A stretch of DNA of 64,000 nucleotides. It comes from JAGNDO01 sp963704975 (GTDB lineage: Bacteria > Chloroflexota > Anaerolineae > Caldilineales > Caldilineaceae). The notes beneath the pieces are model-generated. The model searched no databases, had not been told where the DNA came from, and saw only the letters and a list, made by a program, of their open reading frames with translations. This document shows positions 29,842-39,288 of the stretch, piece after piece. Made by a program: the position numbers and the translations under genes. How positions within the stretch are numbered: the first letter of the stretch is position 1; every line of letters starts with the position of its first letter. Location of the stretch: positions 1-64,000 of the forward strand of contig CAVPIK010000037.1 of the NCBI GenBank assembly GCA_963704975.1, given 5' to 3'.

Positions 29842-30063
29842 AGTTTTCACCGCACATGTGAGCGTGCCAAGACCGCGCACGACCGGATAGAATAGTGTCC
29901 TGATTTTACCACAGGGGATGGGAAAGTTTGAGAGCGGAGGATCGCGAGGAATAACCAGATCTATGCCTTGAGAATCTCTTTGACAGGAATGCCAGATGCC
30001 CGTACAATTCGGGACAGACATCTGATTTTGGATCCGTACCTGTATGTTTTCAAGGGAACTCAA

Positions 30064-30264
30064 ATGCTGAACCAACCGCTGCTTGACCGCATCACCATTG
30101 ACCCGGCCATCTGCCACGGCAAGCCCTGCATCCGCAACATGCGCTATCCGGTGGAAACCATTCTCGAATTGCTCAGCGCTGGCATGACGACGGACGAGAT
30201 TTTGGACGATTACGAGGATTTGGAAGCGGATGACATCTTGGCGGTCTTGGCCCTTCGCCAGTAA
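30064..30264 (+). CDS. DUF433 domain protein
   Basis: 66 residues with the DUF433 signature: ITIDPAICHGKPCIRNMRYPV, then ELLSAGMTTDEILDDYEDLE and DILAVLALRQ, a small helix-turn-helix-like fold often encoded beside a PIN-like toxin (DUF5615). ATG at 30064 follows AAGGGAAC; the longer frame from 29968 has no support. No toxin partner follows; a terminator does. Either a solitary regulator or an orphan antitoxin. Confidence 0.85.
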   Translation: MLNQPLLDRITIDPAICHGKPCIRNMRYPVETILELLSAGMTTDEILDDYEDLEADDILAVLALRQ

Positions 30265-30288
30265 TCGAAAAATAAGCACACCGAAATG

Positions 30289-30324
30289 AAACGGGGGACG
30301 CAGCAATCGCTGCGTCCCCCGTTT
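30289..30324. terminator. bidirectional terminator between DUF433 gene and etfA
   Basis: A 16 bp stem (30289-30304 with 30309-30324) of very high GC, flanked by AAA on one side and TTTT on the other, lies between two convergent genes. Works as an intrinsic terminator for both strands. Confidence 0.92.
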
Positions 30325-30356
30325 TAATCTGCTTCTGCTCGCTCACGTCCCCGCCT

Positions 30357-31334
30357 CTACTTCCCCAACCGCTTCTTAAACTCCTCGGTCAGCGCGGGCA
30401 GCACGGTGAACAGATCGTCCACGATGCCGTAGTTGGCCTTTTCGAAGATGGGGGCCTCGCCGTCTTTGTTGATGGCGACGATGATCTTGCTGTTGCCCAT
30501 GCCGGCCAGGTGCTGGATGGCCCCGCTGATGCCGGCGGCAATGTAGAGATCCGGCTTGACGGTCTTGCCCGTCTGGCCGACCTGGTGCTTGTAGGGGATG
30601 AAGCCGGCGTCCACGGCGGCCCGGCTGGCCCCCACCGCAGCGCCCAGCACATCGGCCAGATCCGCCACCAGCTCGAAGCCCGCTTCCGGGTCCTTCTGCA
30701 CGCCCCGCCCGCCGGAGACGATGATGTTGGCGTCGGTCAGGCTGACTTCGCTGCTGTCCGCGGCCCGCACTTCCAAGACCTGCTCGCCCACGCCGCTGAC
30801 GTCCACCGAGAGGGCGACGACTTCGCCCGTGGCCGCGCCCGCCTCTGGGGTGGGGAAGGAGCGGGGGCGCACGCTGGCAAACTGCACGCCGCTGGTAAAG
30901 CTGACGTCCGCCAGGATGTTGCCGGAGAAGATGGAGCGCATGCCGGTCAACTTGCCGTCGGCCACGCCCAGGTCGATCACATCCGGGGCCAGACCGGCGT
31001 CCATGTCGCAGGCCACGGATGCGCTCAGTTCCCGTCCGCGGATGCTGGCGCTGGTCAGGACGACCGTGGCCCCGGCCGCGGCAATGGCGGCCTTGGTGGC
31101 GGCGCTGTACGCGGCCACTCGATAGGCCCCAAACTCGGCGCCATCGGCCACAAAGACCTTGTCCGGGCCATAGCCCTGGACCTCGGCCACCACGCCGCCC
31201 ACGCCGTCCCCGATCACCAGGGCGGCCAATTCTGTGCCCAGGGCGTCGGCCAACTCTCGGCCCTTGCCCATGACTTCCCAGCCGTTGTGGCTGGCCTTGC
31301 CGTCAAATAGTTCAATCCAAACCAATACAGACAT
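30357..31334 (-). CDS. etfA: electron transfer flavoprotein alpha subunit
   Basis: FAD-binding subunit of ETF, carrying electrons from acyl-CoA dehydrogenases to the respiratory chain. 325 residues, intact. The conserved C-terminal FAD domain is clear: IIVSGGRGVQ, YKHQVGQTGKTVKPDLYIA, GISGAIQHLAGM and IVAINKDGEAPIF. The N-terminal MSVLVWIELFDGK is a typical start. Follows etfB by 13 bp in one operon with the acyl-CoA dehydrogenase gene upstream. Confidence 0.96.
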   Translation of the reverse strand: MSVLVWIELFDGKASHNGWEVMGKGRELADALGTELAALVIGDGVGGVVAEVQGYGPDKVFVADGAEFGAYRVAAYSAATKAAIAAAGATVVLTSASIRGRELSASVACDMDAGLAPDVIDLGVADGKLTGMRSIFSGNILADVSFTSGVQFASVRPRSFPTPEAGAATGEVVALSVDVSGVGEQVLEVRAADSSEVSLTDANIIVSGGRGVQKDPEAGFELVADLADVLGAAVGASRAAVDAGFIPYKHQVGQTGKTVKPDLYIAAGISGAIQHLAGMGNSKIIVAINKDGEAPIFEKANYGIVDDLFTVLPALTEEFKKRLGK

Positions 31335-31347
31335 GTGAGTTTTCCCC

Positions 31348-32127
31348 CTAGATCACTTTCTCGGCCAGCAGCGCATCGGCCAATTGGGCGGCTTTTTCCT
31401 GGACAGTGGCACCATCGAAGATCTGCACCTCGGTCTTGCGCTCTTCGGGCTTGCGCACGTTGGACCAGACGGTCTTGTTGGACGTGTCGCCCAGATCCAT
31501 GTCCGCGATGGCGAGGGCGGGAATCTTGGCCCGGCTGGCCTTGCGGATGCCCATGAAGCTGGGATAGCGGGGGTCGTTGATCTCCTTGGAGACGCTGATC
31601 ACCACGGGCAGGGGGGTGCTGACCACTTCCGTGCCGCCCTCGAAGGCCCGCTCGACCACGATCTTGCCGTCGGCCACATCCACGATCTTGGCCACGTTGG
31701 AGAGCAGGTTGAAGCCCAGCTTGCTGGCCACCCCGGCGTAGATCACGCCGCTGTTGCCGTCCACGCTCATCTTGCCGGCCAGGACGATGTCCACATCTTC
31801 GATCTCTTTGATGGCTCCGGCCAGGGCCGCGGCCGTGGCCCAACTGTCCATGCGGCCAGCGCCGCCCATGTCCACCAGCACGGCGTTGTTGATGCCCATG
31901 GCCAGGGCGTGCTTCAGCCCGTCCGTGGCATCCCCGTCGCCCAGGGTGATGGCGAAGGAGTCGCCGTCAAAGCGATCCGCCAGGTTGATGGCCTCTTCTG
32001 CCGCGAACTCGTCCCAGGGGTTGATGATCTGGGTGACCGAGAGCTGGCCGCTGGATACGTCGGCTGCCGAAACCTTGGGCAACTCAGCCGTATCCGGGGT
32101 TTGTTTGATCAATACCGCGATTTTCAC
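31348..32127 (-). CDS. etfB: electron transfer flavoprotein beta subunit
   Basis: AMP-binding partner of EtfA, about 259 residues, intact. Family features: VKIAVLIKQTPDTAELPKV, INPWDEFAAEEAINL, ITLGDGDATDGLKHALAMG, AGKMSVDGNSGVIYAGVASKLG and the C-terminal SFMGIRKASRAKI recognition loop. The start is GTG at 32127 with AAGGAG 8 bp before it; the upstream frame is intergenic repeat. Confidence 0.95.
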   Translation of the reverse strand: MKIAVLIKQTPDTAELPKVSAADVSSGQLSVTQIINPWDEFAAEEAINLADRFDGDSFAITLGDGDATDGLKHALAMGINNAVLVDMGGAGRMDSWATAAALAGAIKEIEDVDIVLAGKMSVDGNSGVIYAGVASKLGFNLLSNVAKIVDVADGKIVVERAFEGGTEVVSTPLPVVISVSKEINDPRYPSFMGIRKASRAKIPALAIADMDLGDTSNKTVWSNVRKPEERKTEVQIFDGATVQEKAAQLADALLAEKVI

Positions 32128-32353
32128 AGGCGATTCTCCTTGATGATTCAGGATTGATAGCTTCGCAATAGTCCGGGGCGAGAAGTTCGACTTTGCAAAA
32201 GTCGAACTTCTGGGTTGACCATTCCCGACTTGTTGAGAAGATACCGGATTGTTGAAAGGGTGGTTCAGCGTTGAGCAGTGCGGACGCACTGTTTCCAGTA
32301 TAGTCCATTCAAGTTTTTACACTGTTTATCAACAGTTGCGAACGTGTTGAGCT
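32128..32353. other. intergenic region with AAGTTCGACTTT hairpin
   Basis: About 225 bp between the acyl-CoA dehydrogenase stop and the etfB start. Holds a 14 bp perfect stem (32181-32194 with 32198-32211, loop GCA) and otherwise AT-richer sequence with no gene. The hairpin may be a processing or attenuation site between acyl-CoA dehydrogenase and etfBA. Confidence 0.7.
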
Positions 32354-33571
32354 TTATTCCGCCACCCACGCCTCCGCGTCATAGGCGGGCATGGGGCAGC
32401 GCAGGGGTTTGTCCTGGCGCATGCCCAGGGCGTAGGCGGCCTGCATCAGGGTGTGGATCTGGGAGGTGCCTTCGTAGATGACGGCGCTCTTGCTGTTGCG
32501 CAGATGACGCTCCACGTTGTATTCGTCGGAATAGCCATAGGCCCCGTGAATCTGCACCGCGTCGTCCGCGGCCAGGCGGGCGGCGTCGGTGCAGAACCAT
32601 TTGGCCACGCTGGTCTCCGGGTGTTGCGCACGCCCATGTTCTTGAGCATGCCCGCCTTCCAGACCAGCAGTTCGCCGGCGTCCAGATCCTGCTGCATCTG
32701 GGCGATCATCTGCTGCACCAGTTGATATTCGGCGATGGGCTTGCCAAAGGTCTTGCGCTCGAAGGCGTACTTGATCGACTCGTCCAGGCAGGCCCGGATC
32801 ATGCCCACGGCGCCCGGCGGCCACGCCGTAGCGGGCGTTGTCCAGACAGCTCATGGCGATCTTGAAGCCCTCGCCCTCTTCGCCCAGGCGGTGGGAGGCG
32901 GGCACCCGCACATCCTGCATGGCGATCCAGCCCGTGTTGCTGGCGTGGACGCCCATCTTGCCCTCGATGGTGCCCGTGGTCAGCCCTGCCCAGCCCCGTT
33001 CCAATACGAAGGCGCTGATGCCTCTGGCCCCCAGTTCCGGGTCCGTCTTGGCGAAGACTAAGAAGCGATCCGCCACATCGGCCAGCGTAATCCACATTTT
33101 TTCGCCGGAGAGCAGGTAGTCGTCGCCGTCACGCCGGGCGCGGCTGGCCATGCCCGCCACGTCGCTGCCCGCGCCCGGCTCGGTGAGGCCGAAGCAGCCG
33201 ATGTGGTTGCCGGAGGCCAGATCCGGCAGCCAGCGCTGCTTCTGCTCCTCGGTGCCCCACTGGAAGATGGGCAGGGCGTGCAGCCCCAGATGGACGGCGA
33301 TGGTCTCCCGGACGGAGGAGTCGCCATATTCCAGGGCCTCGGAGACGATGCCCAGGGCGATGTAGTCCATGCCCGCGCCGCCGTAGCGCACGGGCAGGCA
33401 GATGCCCAGAAAGCCCAGGTCGGCCATCTTGGGCAGCAGATGCTTGGGGAAGGTGTGGCTGCGGTCGTACTCTTTGATGATGGGCATGACCTCTTTGCGG
33501 GTGAAGTCGTAGGCCATCTTGCGCACCATTTCGTGTTCTTCGTTGAACAAAAAGCTCGTCACTGAGGTCAT
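32354..33571 (-). CDS. acyl-CoA dehydrogenase, two frame changes
   Basis: FAD enzyme of fatty-acid or amino-acid beta-oxidation, about 406 residues. Seen: DFTRKEVMPIIKEYDRSHTFP, CFGLTEPGAGSDVAGM (FAD/substrate loop), GEKMWITLADVAD, GFKIAMSCLDNARYGVAAG, AFERKTFGKPIAEYQLVQ, and the C-terminal HGAYGYSDEYNVERHLRNSK with IYEGTSQIHTL. The catalytic Glu in YEGTSQ is present. Frames change near 32815 and 32625. ATG at 33571 with AAAGGAG. Its electron acceptor ETF is encoded next in the same direction. Confidence 0.94.
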   Translation of the reverse strand: MTSVTSFLFNEEHEMVRKMAYDFTRKEVMPIIKEYDRSHTFPKHLLPKMADLGFLGICLPVRYGGAGMDYIALGIVSEALEYGDSSVRETIAVHLGLHALPIFQWGTEEQKQRWLPDLASGNHIGCFGLTEPGAGSDVAGMASRARRDGDDYLLSGEKMWITLADVADRFLVFAKTDPELGARGISAFVLERGWAGLTTGTIEGKMGVHASNTGWIAMQDVRVPASHRLGEEGEGFKIAMSCLDNARYGVAAGRRGHDPGLPGRVDQVRLRAQDLWQAHRRISTGAADDRPDAAGSGRRRTAGLEGGHAQEHGRAQHPETSVAKWFCTDAARLAADDAVQIHGAYGYSDEYNVERHLRNSKSAVIYEGTSQIHTLMQAAYALGMRQDKPLRCPMPAYDAEAWVAE

Positions 33572-33827
33572 CAAGGCTGCTCCTTTTGCTTGCGAAATAT
33601 GAACCCCGGCTGGGGCGTTGGTTCGTGGTCGTGCCTCGGCACAAAGCCAAGGCAACTGTCCCATTATACTCTCGGCAGTGATTTCTGGGCAACAAAAAGG
33701 GCGGAGACGCCATTGTCTCCGCCCAGAGATCACACGATGTGCAATCTCAGTTACGGGTAGATTAACATAGGAATGGGCAATGCGCAAGTAAAACGAATTT
33801 GGGCCAGATATTCCCACGAACTATACT

Positions 33828-33906
33828 GCAACCACGAATTTCTCGAATTTCACGAATGACGAATTCGATCAGGAAAATTCGTGCAATTCGTGCAATTCGT
33901 GGTTGC
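33828..33906. repeat. inverted repeat of ACGAATT/AATTCGTG words
   Basis: 33828-33857 pairs with 33877-33906 over 30 bp with 3 mismatches. The right arm is made of TTCGTGCAA units at 9 bp spacing. It ends 16 bp before the glycosyltransferase ATG, so it lies in its 5' leader. Confidence 0.9.
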
Positions 33907-33922
33907 AAAAGGGAATTCGACC

Positions 33923-35161
33923 ATGAAAATTGGTGTGTTGACCCATAATTATCCCCGCTTTGTCGGCGATTTTATGGGCCATTTTGTGGAATCGTTGTGC
34001 GAAGAGTTGGCCCGCCAGGGCAGCCAGGTGACGGTGATCGCGCCCTACGACGCTGCCTTTAACCGGCCCATGTCCGCCCAATTTGGACCGGGCCGGGTGG
34101 ATCTGCGTCTCTATCGCTATGCCTGGGCGGATGACCAGCACATCGTCGGCTATGGGCGTTCCATGGAAAAGGACATGGGGTTGCGGCGCAGCAACTATCT
34201 GCTCAGTCCGCTGATGCTGGCCGCGGGGACCGCGTCCACCCTGGCCTGGGCCGTGCGCGCCCGGCCGGATGTGCTGCACGCCCACTGGGCCTTGCCCAAC
34301 GGCATCATGGCCGCCACGGTGGGGAAGATTTTGGGCATTCCCGTGGCCGTTTCCATCCCCGGCTCGGACGCCACGGTGGCGGACAGCAACGCCGTCTTCC
34401 GCAACATGGCCCGCTTCACCTTTGCCCAGGCCGGGCTGATCAGCGCCAACGCCGAGTCCTTGCGGGACGTGGCGGTCAACCGCCTGGGCGCGGACCCGGC
34501 CAAGTTCGACCTGATCGCCTATGGCGTGGACCCCACCACCCACACGCCCAACCCGGCGGGCGTGGCCGATTTGCGGGCCGAGTTGGGCATCCCGGCGGAC
34601 GCGGTCGTGCTGTTGGCCGTGGGGCGCATGGTCTATAAAAAGGGCTTCGACTATCTGCTCAAGGCCCTGGCCCTGCTGCCCGGCTTGGGGCTGGATCTGC
34701 CCCCCATCCACACGGTGATGATCGGTGAGGGGGATCTGTGGCAGGAATGGCAGGCGATGGCCCAAGAGTTTGGCCTGGGCGAGCGCATCCACTGGGTGGG
34801 CAATGTGCCTTTTGACCGCATGGGCGTCTATTACAATCTGGCCGATGTGGCCGTGATGCCCGCGGTGACCAAACCGGCCACGGGGCTGGCCGTCACCGTG
34901 CTGGATGCCATGTCCTGCGCCAAGCCCATCATCGCCACGGACGCGGCGGGCAACACCTTGGCCGTGGCGGATGGGGTCAACGGGCTGGTGGTGCCGGAGC
35001 AAGATCCCCTGGCCCTGGCCCAGGCCATCGCCCGTCTGGCTGGGGACGAGAGCCTGCGGCGGACAATGGGCGCGGCCAGCCGTCAGCGCGTCGAAACCGA
35101 ACTGGGCTGGCCCCAGTTGGCCCGGCGGTATTTGGATCATTTTGGGAGGTTGAAAGGGTGA
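33923..35161 (+). CDS. glycosyltransferase family 4
   Basis: Intact GT-B glycosyltransferase, about 412 residues. N-terminal domain opens MKIGVLTHNYPRFVGDFMGH with DVLHAHWALPNGIMA; C-terminal domain has AVGRMVYKKGFDYLLKAL, WVGNVPFDRMGVYYNLADV and the sugar-nucleotide site GLAVTVLDAMSCAKPIIATD. No membrane segment. It is monocistronic, between two repeat elements; its TGA stop falls inside the left GGGTGAA-type arm of the next one. Acceptor unknown. Confidence 0.92.
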   Translation: MKIGVLTHNYPRFVGDFMGHFVESLCEELARQGSQVTVIAPYDAAFNRPMSAQFGPGRVDLRLYRYAWADDQHIVGYGRSMEKDMGLRRSNYLLSPLMLAAGTASTLAWAVRARPDVLHAHWALPNGIMAATVGKILGIPVAVSIPGSDATVADSNAVFRNMARFTFAQAGLISANAESLRDVAVNRLGADPAKFDLIAYGVDPTTHTPNPAGVADLRAELGIPADAVVLLAVGRMVYKKGFDYLLKALALLPGLGLDLPPIHTVMIGEGDLWQEWQAMAQEFGLGERIHWVGNVPFDRMGVYYNLADVAVMPAVTKPATGLAVTVLDAMSCAKPIIATDAAGNTLAVADGVNGLVVPEQDPLALAQAIARLAGDESLRRTMGAASRQRVETELGWPQLARRYLDHFGRLKG

Positions 35162-35179
35162 CGGGGTGAAAGGGTGGTT

Positions 35180-35338
35180 AGCGCAGGTTGAGTAGCCCGG
35201 CTTGACCCAACCGGCTACATGACCCAAAAAGAAAGGGCGTATCGAAACCGAAGCGGGTTAACCCGCTTCGGTTTCGATACGCCGCCAAGTTCTTGAATGG
35301 TCAGCGGAGATTTCGGCGGCGGCTACTCAACCTGCGCT
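35180..35338 (-). mobile_element. MITE-like palindromic element, copy 2 (159 bp, inverted)
   Basis: The same 18 bp terminal inverted repeats as copy 1 (35180-35197 and 35321-35338). Its left half matches the complement of the right half of copy 1, and vice versa, with few mismatches. The centre is a perfect 22 bp half-site palindrome with no loop (CGTATCGAAACCGAAGCGGGTT and complement), whereas copy 1 has about 46 extra bp there. Outer arms of GGGTGAA type flank it (35155-35178 and 35340-35356). Confidence 0.86.
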
Positions 35339-35364
35339 CGCCCCCTCACCCCTTCAGCTTTTGT

Positions 35365-35811
35365 CTACGCCTCTGCCGGGCGCAGACCCAAATAGACGCG
35401 CTGGCCGCCGAGGACGCCGAGGATGGCGTCGGCGGGTTTCCAGGGCAGGAGTTGGGTCAACTCGTTGGGGGAGAGGGGGGTGTTGGCGTTGGCCAAGAAG
35501 ACCCGGAAACAGGCCGAGGCCAGGGGCAGCTTCTCGTTGATGAAGTCCGGGTCCGTGGCGCAGCGGGTGCGCAGACATTCCCACAGGGCGTCCGTGCGCC
35601 GCACTTCGCCGGTGGAGGGGTCCACCCAATCCACGTCTTCGGTGTCTCGGTGATCCACAAAGCGATCCCGACATTCGGCGCACAGTTGGTCCCGCAGATA
35701 GAGGCGGAAGTTGCGCCCGGTATCTTCCCACCAACTGTAGTCGATGTGGAATTTTGTATCTTCGTTGGGGCGGAATCGGTTGAGCCGCCGCACGTTCCTG
35801 GTTGCCGTCAT
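35365..35811 (-). CDS. hypothetical protein with paired cysteine motifs
   Basis: 148 residues, intact. It contains LCAECRDRF and, later, WECLRTRC, giving C-x2-C and C-x4-C pairs that could bind zinc, with acidic middle section DTEDVDWVDPSTGEVRR and a C-terminal GGQRVYLGLRPAEA. No signal or membrane segment. ATG at 35811. It lies 76 bp downstream of the larger unknown gene on the same strand, suggesting a functional pair. I do not recognise the family. Confidence 0.75.
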   Translation of the reverse strand: MTATRNVRRLNRFRPNEDTKFHIDYSWWEDTGRNFRLYLRDQLCAECRDRFVDHRDTEDVDWVDPSTGEVRRTDALWECLRTRCATDPDFINEKLPLASACFRVFLANANTPLSPNELTQLLPWKPADAILGVLGGQRVYLGLRPAEA

Positions 35812-35887
35812 GAAGTTGACCTCCGTGTTCGTTTAGTTATCCGGGGGATTGGTCTGCAATCTCCTAATCTCCCAATCTCGGCTCTTT

Positions 35888-37478
35888 TTAGTTAAGCGCA
35901 AACAACCCGCCGCCCAAATCCTTGAATTTCCGGTTGCTGATCAGGGCATGGAAGATGGGGCCGGGCGCACTGCGCCGCAGCACGTTGACCCCGCTGTAGA
36001 CCGTCTTGGCGTGGACATTGCCGGCCGGGTTGAGGCTGATCAGCCCCAGCACCACGATCTCCACCATCTCTTCCAAAGACATGGCCGTGTCGGCCAGGTG
36101 GGCGCGCAGGCGATCCATTGTTTCCGGATCTTCCTCGGTGACGATCAGGTTTTCGTCATATTCGCAGCCGATCTGGACCTTGTTCATGCTGAAGGTCAGC
36201 GCGCCGTCCGCATCCAAGCCGGCGAAGCGGGCCCATTCTCGCTTGGGCCGCCGGGGGCGGAAGTCCACCAAAATCTCATCCGCCGTATTGGTGCGTTCCA
36301 GGGTGATGTGCGCGCCCACGGGAATGCCATGCTCTTCCATCCACGGCCCCAGGCCACAGACATAGCGGCCCTCGTGGACCACCCAGCCGGTCATGCGGTT
36401 GCCATAGCGGCCCCCGATCAGGGTGACCATAGAGCGACCGCTCTCTCCACTGGGGAAGAAGTTGCGGGTGCGTCCGCTGAGGGGCAAGGTGCCGGCCCGG
36501 CGGTGGGGGAAGGTAAGGTTTAGGCTGGTGCTGGGCACCATGCTGGGCACGGAGCTGCTCAGGCCGCTTTCGCCCCATTCATCGTCCAGTTCCCATTCAA
36601 GCTGCAACAATTCCACACTGAGCAGGGCCCGGTTGTAGCGCAGGGGCCGGTGGCGCAGAATGTTGGGGACTTCCAGCGCCTCGATAGGCTCCAGTCGGCG
36701 CAGATACCAGAGGGCGGTGCTGCTGGTGCCCAGTTGGTCGAAGCGACCATCCTGGCGCAAGGCGTGTTCCATGCTGATGACCTGCATGGCCGGGGAAACA
36801 TCGGACTCCAGATCCAGATCCGACAGCATCTTCTGGATCGAGATGGGCTTGGCGGCCATTTCCACCAGGGCCTCGGCGATGTTCAGGTGGCCGATGTGGA
36901 CTTCGGCCAACATGTCTGCCAACAGCCAGCGCCCGTTGACCTGGACAAATTCGCTGGCCCGATCCCCTTCTTCCAGGGCATAGAGCAGGCTGTCCAGGGT
37001 GTCATCTCGATAGAGGGAGAAGATCTCCGCTGCGGAGAGCAGGGTGCCTTCATCCATGAAGCCGTTGCCGTTGCTCTGGTTGAGGCGATGGGGGCTGCCC
37101 AGCCCAGAAGCAAATTCCTTCTCTTCGTCGTTGCCATCAAATTTGACCGTGATCACCGAGAAGGGGCCATGTTCCGGGTTGCGGCCAGGGCGTAGCTCTG
37201 TGATGGTGCCGACCTGGAAATCCAGGGCGGGGAAGACCAAAGTCTGGCTCACTTCGTAGGTATCTTTGGGCTGATAGATCTGACCTTTGGCCAGTTCCAT
37301 CTCCATGTGGGCGCTTTCCCGACGCAGATACTCCTCGATCACAGACAGAGCCAACTGCTCCGTGGTCATGGGCGTCTTGGGCGTCCAGGATCTGAGCATA
37401 GACAAAGTCTAGGTCAGCGGGGGTAATTTCAAATTGATCACGCCAAAAGGCGGCAGTTTGGGTTGTACGCTGCAGCAC
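35888..37478 (-). CDS. large hypothetical protein, one frame change
   Basis: About 530 residues with no membrane segment or signal. Readable blocks: LVFPALDFQVGTITELRPG, ITVKFDGNDEEKEFASGL, SGRTRNFFPSGESGRSMVTL, GWVVHEGRYVCGLGPWMEEH and KREWARFAGLDADGALTFSM, which alternate beta-rich and helical sections. A shift near 37385 separates the first 30 residues. Start GTG at 37478 has GGAGG 5 bp upstream; TTG at 37490 is the other option. Likely co-transcribed with the cysteine-motif protein. The repeated RNA/DNA-binding-like basic-aromatic surface is only a guess; function unknown. Confidence 0.72.
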
Positions 37479-37490
37479 CGGTTCCTCCAA

Positions 37491-37929
37491 TTCTCATCAA
37501 CTGTTTTGGGTATGTCCAACGGACGGAACGAGGGGGGTATCCTCCTCAGAGGCGTACGGTCGGCATCTTGGGATGTCTGCGCCGTCGGCTCATTTCGTTC
37601 ATGCCCGTGTTTTTTATGTAGCCGTTCACCGCCCTTGGCCCCCCGACCCCCAATTCTGGGGGAGGTTGTGGACCGTCCCCCCAAGGTTGGGGGGCTAGGG
37701 GGCAGAGACTGGCTCTTAACAACTACTTATGCAATCTGAAAGTATACCAGTTGGTGGACCATAAATCAAAAAGAAACCCACTTCTAATTGGTTGAACTTT
37801 TGCCCAAAATCGGTTACTATAACGACAGCTATACCGTATCTTCACTGCACATCCGTACCCCTTACACCCAGTTCATCACTAGCACGTCAACAGTCATCCA
37901 CCACCCCACTCACGCAACGAGGGACGCTT
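37491..37929. other. intergenic region with CCCCCAA/TTGGGGG palindromes, glgC leader
   Basis: 440 bp between divergent genes. 37636-37702 holds C-runs and G-runs that form nested imperfect palindromes (CCCCCAATTCTGGGGG; CCCCCCAAGGTTGGGGGG). The second half is AT-rich (37735-37830) and is the likely promoter region of glgC. No credible gene. Confidence 0.65.
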
Positions 37930-39190
37930 ATGAAAACGATCGCAATGATTCTCGCCGGTGGTGAAGGGTCCCGGCTCACGGTCTTGTCCGAAAAACGGGC
38001 AAAACCGGCCGTTCCCTTTGCAGGCAAATTCCGCATCATCGATTTTACCCTGAGCAATTGTGTCAACAGCGGCATTTACACCGTGGGCATCCTCACCCAA
38101 TATCGCCCCCACAGCCTGAATGACCACATTGCCATTGGCAAGCCCTGGGATCTGGACCGCAGCCGGGGCGGCGTGCGCTTGCTGCAGCCCTATCAGGCCC
38201 GCCAAGGCCAGGATTGGTACGCCGGCACCGCGGACGCCATCGCCCAGAATCTCAACTTTATTGTAGAATCTGGCGCGGACACGGTGATCATCCTCTCCGG
38301 CGACCATATCTACAAGATGGATTACCAGATTATGCTGGACGAGCATGCTCAAGTCCGGCGCGGATCTCTCCATCGCCGTCATGCCCGTGCCCCTGGAAGA
38401 GGCCAGCCGCTTTGGCATCATGACGGTCAACGAAGAAAACCGCATTGTGGAGTTCCACGAGAAGCCCAAGAATCGGGACAAGGGCAACCTGGCCAGCATG
38501 GGTATCTATATCTTCAACACCCAAAACCTGGTCCAGCGGCTGACCGAAGGCAGCAAGGAGAGTCCCCGCACGGACTTTGGCAACCATGTGATCCCGGCCA
38601 TGCTGGCAGGCGGGGACAAGATCATGGCCTATAAATTTGAGGGCTATTGGGTGGACGTGGGGACCATCGATTCCTATTGGGCCACCAACCTGGAACTGCT
38701 CAAGCCCGACACGGCCCTGGATCTCTACACGGACAAGTGGCCGATTCGCACCAAATCCGAAGAGCGCCCGCCGGTCAAGCTGGGGCCCCAGGCCAAGGTG
38801 GTCAACAGCATGATCTCCAACGGCTGCGTGGTGCGGGGGCTGGTGGTGAACAGTATGCTCAGCCCCGGCGTCTATGTCAGCCCGGGCGCGGTGGTGCGGG
38901 ATAGCGTGGTCATGAACGATGTGTGGATTGGGCCGGGGGCCATGCTGGAGAAGGTGGTGGTGGACAAGGATGTCCACATCGGGGCCGGGGCGGAAATCGG
39001 CAACGGCGGCCCGGATGTGCCGATCAACGAGCAGATGCCCGACCGATTGACCCTGGGCATCACCGTGATCGGCAAGGGCGCTGTGATCCCGGATCAGGCC
39101 AAGATCGGCGGCAACGTGCTGATCAACAGCGACCGGGACGAATCCCACTTCCCCGCTGACGGGATCGTGGCCGACGGCAAGACCATCTAA
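37930..39190 (+). CDS. glgC: glucose-1-phosphate adenylyltransferase (catalytic)
   Basis: ADP-glucose synthesis for glycogen, about 420 residues. N-terminal catalytic signature is intact: LAGGEGSRLTVLSEKRAKPAVPF with the required Arg and Lys, then RIIDFTLSNCVNSGI, SLNDHIAIGKPWDLD, WYAGTADAIAQN and ILSGDHIYKMDY; the C-terminal part is a left-handed beta-helix (VWIGPGAMLEKVVVDKDVHI). One frame change near 38345 joins DEH to MLKSGADLSI. ATG at 37930. Followed by its degenerate paralogue. Confidence 0.94.
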
Positions 39191-39207
39191 TCCATCCACG
39201 AATCGCC

Positions 39208-39266
39208 CAATCGCTTAATCTCCTAATCTCACGTTGAGATTTTGAGATTGGGAGATTGAGAGATTG
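39208..39266. repeat. inverted repeat of CTAATCT/GAGATTG words
   Basis: 39208-39231 pairs with 39243-39266 (24 bp, 3 mismatches). Arms are made of 8 bp AATCTCCT-type units. It separates the two glgC paralogues; 22 bp remain to the next ATG. Confidence 0.88.
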
Positions 39267-39288
39267 TTTCATAGCGAGGACATAAACT

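Noticed and set aside
29968..30063. Longer DUF433 protein
   Set aside because: The upstream codons have no family match, and ATG 30064 has a better ribosome-binding site.
37491..37929. Short ORF before glgC
   Set aside because: It is made of C-run/G-run palindromes and AT-rich leader sequence without coding character.
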